8,838 nt of DNA, from positions 2,210 through 11,047 of the forward strand of contig NZJA01000134.1 in NCBI GenBank assembly GCA_002691835.1. Direction: 5' to 3'. Position 1 is the stretch's first letter; every line of letters begins with the position of its first letter. A program made the position numbers and the translations under genes. Below the pieces are notes generated by a model. The model was not told the origin of the DNA and searched no databases. It saw only the letters and a program-made list of their open reading frames with translations. Positions 6,655 through 8,838 of the stretch are shown one piece after another. The DNA comes from Planctomycetota bacterium. Its GTDB lineage: Bacteria > Planctomycetota > UBA8108 > UBA1146.

Positions 6655-8478
6655 TTAAATCTCGAAATCAAAGTTCAAATCCCAGCCTGCCTCGTCCATA
6701 CGGAAGTTCTGATTGTAGTACTGGAAGAAGTCCTCAAGACCAAAGATGTTCTGTTGTTCCAGTTCAGGGTCGGGACCAACCTGATCGAATGGAGCTGCAG
6801 GGGCGGAGCCTCCACTGAATAGGTAACTCAGGGTGTAAACCACGTCACCAATATCATGATTCCCGTCTGCATTCGAATCTGCAGCATTTGCCGGAATCGA
6901 ATCTGGCCCATTACTGAAGAGCTTCGACAAACTACCGATGGCATCGGCCACATTCACTTGCTGATCACGAGTGAAGTCACCGCGACGGAACCAATCCCAG
7001 GGGAATGGACCGACCACGATTCCTGGACAGATCTGTCTCTTGATCGTATCCGGGGTGACATCCACGACCTCATGAGGATTATTCAGATCAATGAGGACGG
7101 TTTCCCAGTTGGTATCGCGCATGGGGTCCTGTGCGACAGATTGTTCGATGTTCAGCGAGAGAACCGGACAGCCTGGAAGAGTTCCGTCATCTTTAGTCCT
7201 TACCAAGTATTCGTCAGCGGGACCCAGGCACCAAGTGGTTGTGACGCCACTGGAATATAGAGTTCCATCGTGAAGTTCATGTACGTCCGTAAGGAGTTCC
7301 ACATGATTGGAGCCATATCCGTAGAAGAAGACAATGTTGCCATTGTTTTTTATACGTAGTACCGCTCCATCTTGATCAAATGCTCCGCGGCCGGCGAGAA
7401 TGAACTCGCCATTATTGGTTTCCCGGATATCTCCATGGGAAACGAAACCGTGGTATCGGTTTTGCTGCACCAAGTTCAGGGTTGCGGGGGTCAGCGTGAA
7501 GATTTGTGTCGAAATGGGGGCTCCAGTGGGCTCCTTGATGTGGCTGACGACCTTCACCAGGCCTGTGGAAGCCAATTCAATCGCACGACCTTTGGAGTCG
7601 TTGAAGGTGGGGCCGTAAATCCCACTTTTGAGAACATTTCCACCGGGATCTGTACGGATCACAAGAGTTTCAGCAGTCCAGGGGACACCCAACTGTTTGG
7701 TTCCACCGGTGATCAAATATCCATCTGGCACGAATTCACCAGTCTGAGGGTCTTCCATGGCTGGGATGGCAACAATATCGTCAAAGTTTGCCATGGACCC
7801 GAAGCCGAATCCGTTCGTGAGATAACGCACATCATGGTAGAGGCGCATGTAGTTCAGATTCAAGTTGGTATCGGTATTGAGCAGAAAAGGAACGACTCCC
7901 ACGTCTTGCGAAAAACGCAATGAACCGACGACGACGAGATTCCCTTGATGGTCCTGGATGATCTTGTTGCCGACTCCAGTAGTGGGGGTGAGGTTTGCTC
8001 CGGGAATGGGAAGATTTCCTCCATAGGTACGGGTTCCCGTGACATGACCGTTGGTATCGGTCGTAATCACGAAGATCGGATCTGGAATTCCAGATTGCAG
8101 GCTGACTCCTGTTACGGCATATCCGATGGAATTGCCGGCGGTGTCGATCATTTCGGTCACCGAAGTAGGAAACTGATTAATCGCGGGAAACTGTCCAATC
8201 CTCCGCGACCAAATAACATTGCTGTTTTCATCGATCTTGTTCAGGTAAATTTTGATTCCCAGTCCCGGACTCGTGAAACTGACGTTCATCATCGGGGAGA
8301 CGGTGACGTAGTTGCCATCTGAAGTGGGGATCATCTCCATGGACATCTCAAAGTTGCTCGTACCCAAATTCGCCATATGTTCCTGGGCAGTGATCGGAAC
8401 AGCGAAAAATATACCGATCAGTAACCAGCTGAGAAAACGTGCGGCGAGCACTTTGGTCATTGTAGGATTGAAGGACAT
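6655..8478 (-). CDS. Large secreted protein with propeller-like repeats and dockerin/EF-hand-like C-terminal repeats
   Basis: This exported protein of 607 residues has no function I recognise. Residues 1-31 are a Sec signal peptide (ARFLSWLLIGIFFAVPITA, cut near TAQ). Residues 40-440 carry about seven degenerate repeats built around 'DG.yv..G' and 'lirtD.nGn', for example NGEFILAGRGAF followed by AVLRIKNNGN. These are typical of beta-propeller-like secreted proteins that often begin with W/G-rich strands. A dockerin type I-like pair follows at about 500-560. Loop 1 is D501-F-T-R-D-Q-Q-V-N-V-A-D512 and loop 2 is D534-S-N-A-D-G-N-H-D-I-G-D545, each with Ca-ligand Asp/Asn at positions 1, 5, 9 and 12. 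A final acidic, aromatic tail (EDFFQYYNQNFRMDEAGW) ends the protein. The ATG at 8478 has AGGGG 5 bases upstream; Met7 has no such site. Such repeats usually mediate cell-surface or complex attachment. Here the partner is unknown. Confidence 0.82.
   Translation of the reverse strand: MSFNPTMTKVLAARFLSWLLIGIFFAVPITAQEHMANLGTSNFEMSMEMIPTSDGNYVTVSPMMNVSFTSPGLGIKIYLNKIDENSNVIWSRRIGQFPAINQFPTSVTEMIDTAGNSIGYAVTGVSLQSGIPDPIFVITTDTNGHVTGTRTYGGNLPIPGANLTPTTGVGNKIIQDHQGNLVVVGSLRFSQDVGVVPFLLNTDTNLNLNYMRLYHDVRYLTNGFGFGSMANFDDIVAIPAMEDPQTGEFVPDGYLITGGTKQLGVPWTAETLVIRTDPGGNVLKSGIYGPTFNDSKGRAIELASTGLVKVVSHIKEPTGAPISTQIFTLTPATLNLVQQNRYHGFVSHGDIRETNNGEFILAGRGAFDQDGAVLRIKNNGNIVFFYGYGSNHVELLTDVHELHDGTLYSSGVTTTWCLGPADEYLVRTKDDGTLPGCPVLSLNIEQSVAQDPMRDTNWETVLIDLNNPHEVVDVTPDTIKRQICPGIVVGPFPWDWFRRGDFTRDQQVNVADAIGSLSKLFSNGPDSIPANAADSNADGNHDIGDVVYTLSYLFSGGSAPAAPFDQVGPDPELEQQNIFGLEDFFQYYNQNFRMDEAGWDLNFDFEI
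6787..6981 (-). other. Dockerin type I-like paired calcium-binding repeats (within the large secreted protein)
   Basis: Two EF-hand-like loops, each followed by a helix with 'SLSKLF' or 'LSYLFSGG', match the planctomycete-style C-terminal repeat. The second loop (DSNADGNHDIGD) is canonical. The first has Thr and Gln at loop positions 3 and 7 and lacks the Gly at position 6. A signature of this kind strengthens the lineage guess but does not prove a cohesin partner. Confidence 0.75.
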
Positions 8479-8714
8479 CTTGTCCCCTTTCCAGAAGAAT
8501 CCTCGGGAATCTCGGCCCGATCTCCGCCCGGTTGCTGACCAGGAAGAAGTAATCCGAAGAAACAGAGGCGCAGGACCGAATACCCTAAATACCTGCTGAA
8601 AAGCTTCTATTCAGTGATTGACGGATCTATTTGACAAAAAAATCATGATTCGATTACCGTATTGTTGTTCCGGCACGGTCGCCGCGGTGTCTCGGAATAG
8701 GGATTGAGGGAATC
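8479..8714. other. Divergent intergenic region, about 236 bases
   Basis: This separates the large secreted protein (minus) from the partial membrane protein (plus). On the plus strand a good -35, TTGACA, is present with a weak -10 (listed separately). On the minus strand I see no convincing promoter. A weak inverted repeat (TCGGG / CCCGA, five pairs) lies in the leader of the secreted protein. I see no open frame here with a plausible start and no riboswitch I recognise. Confidence 0.5.
8631..8660 (+). promoter_or_regulatory. Candidate sigma70-type promoter for the partial membrane protein gene
   Basis: TTGACA at 8631-8636 is a perfect -35 hexamer. It is followed after 18 bases by TACCGT (8655-8660), which keeps the T1, A2 and T6 of the -10 consensus. 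The start codon is 54 bases downstream. The -35 is strong and the -10 weak, so the call is tentative. Confidence 0.4.
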
Positions 8715-8838
8715 ATGGGGAACTGGACCAACTCCGTTATTTGCGGACTCATCGGTGCCGTTGTAGGTTGTGTCGCCTACTTCTTGGTCAACAAAGTTGT
8801 GGCAGACTTGGATCTGTTCACTGCTGTCGGAATCGCTT
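8715..8838 (+). CDS. Probable membrane protein, 5' end only (runs off the window)
   Basis: Forty-one codons are visible from the ATG at 8715, preceded by GAGGGA 3-5 bases upstream. The translation starts MGNWTNSVICGLIGAVVGC and contains one hydrophobic segment at about residues 7-25 with a small-residue GLIGAVVG pattern, suited to a membrane helix. It continues into FLVNKVVADLDLFTAVGIA, which may begin a second helix. There is no charged n-region typical of a cleaved signal, so I read it as an integral membrane protein. The family cannot be told from this fragment. Confidence 0.65.
   Translation, partial: MGNWTNSVICGLIGAVVGCVAYFLVNKVVADLDLFTAVGIA

Noticed and set aside
7372..7923. Plus-strand open frame (183 codons) opposite the large secreted protein
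   Set aside because: It is antisense to a coherent secreted protein with signal peptide and repeats, and has no family resemblance.

Overview
The window looks like ordinary chromosome from a Gram-negative-type bacterium, most likely a member of the Planctomycetota or a close relative. Two things suggest this. A secreted protein ends in paired dockerin/EF-hand-like repeats of the 'GD...D...N.AD' and 'ADSNADG...SYLFSGG' kind, which are common in planctomycete exported proteins. The window also encodes an outer-membrane porin. The lineage assignment is an inference from protein style, not a phylogenetic result.

Layout: (1) 1-2614, minus strand: a phosphate-acquisition operon read porin O/P -> pstS -> pstC, with pstC leaving the window. 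It supplies an outer-membrane channel, a lipid-anchored phosphate-binding protein and an inner-membrane permease. Two small hairpins lie between porin and pstS, and a candidate Pho-box-like repeat lies upstream of the porin. (2) 2615-2828: a divergent control region with a 10-bp tandem repeat. (3) 2829-5056, plus strand: a translationally coupled pair, an Old Yellow Enzyme family flavin oxidoreductase (TTG start) and a THUMP-domain 23S rRNA methyltransferase of the RlmL type. (4) 5076-5909, minus strand: an exported SGNH-type hydrolase. (5) 6079-6585, plus strand: a small cytoplasmic SRPBCC-fold protein. (6) 6601-6638: a strong bidirectional terminator. (7) 6655-8478, minus strand: a large secreted protein with propeller-like repeats and a dockerin-like C-terminal region. 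(8) 8479-8714: a divergent intergenic region. (9) 8715-8838, plus strand: the first 41 codons of a probable membrane protein that leaves the window.

The phosphate operon is the only clear functional module. The remaining genes are short transcription units with no obvious shared pathway. I found no mobile element, CRISPR array, tRNA, rRNA or recognisable riboswitch, and no convincing undescribed system. The most useful leads are regulatory: the Pho-box-like repeat, the GGGCCATTGA tandem repeat and the paired intercistronic hairpins. A further lead is the degenerate N-terminus of the flavin oxidoreductase.
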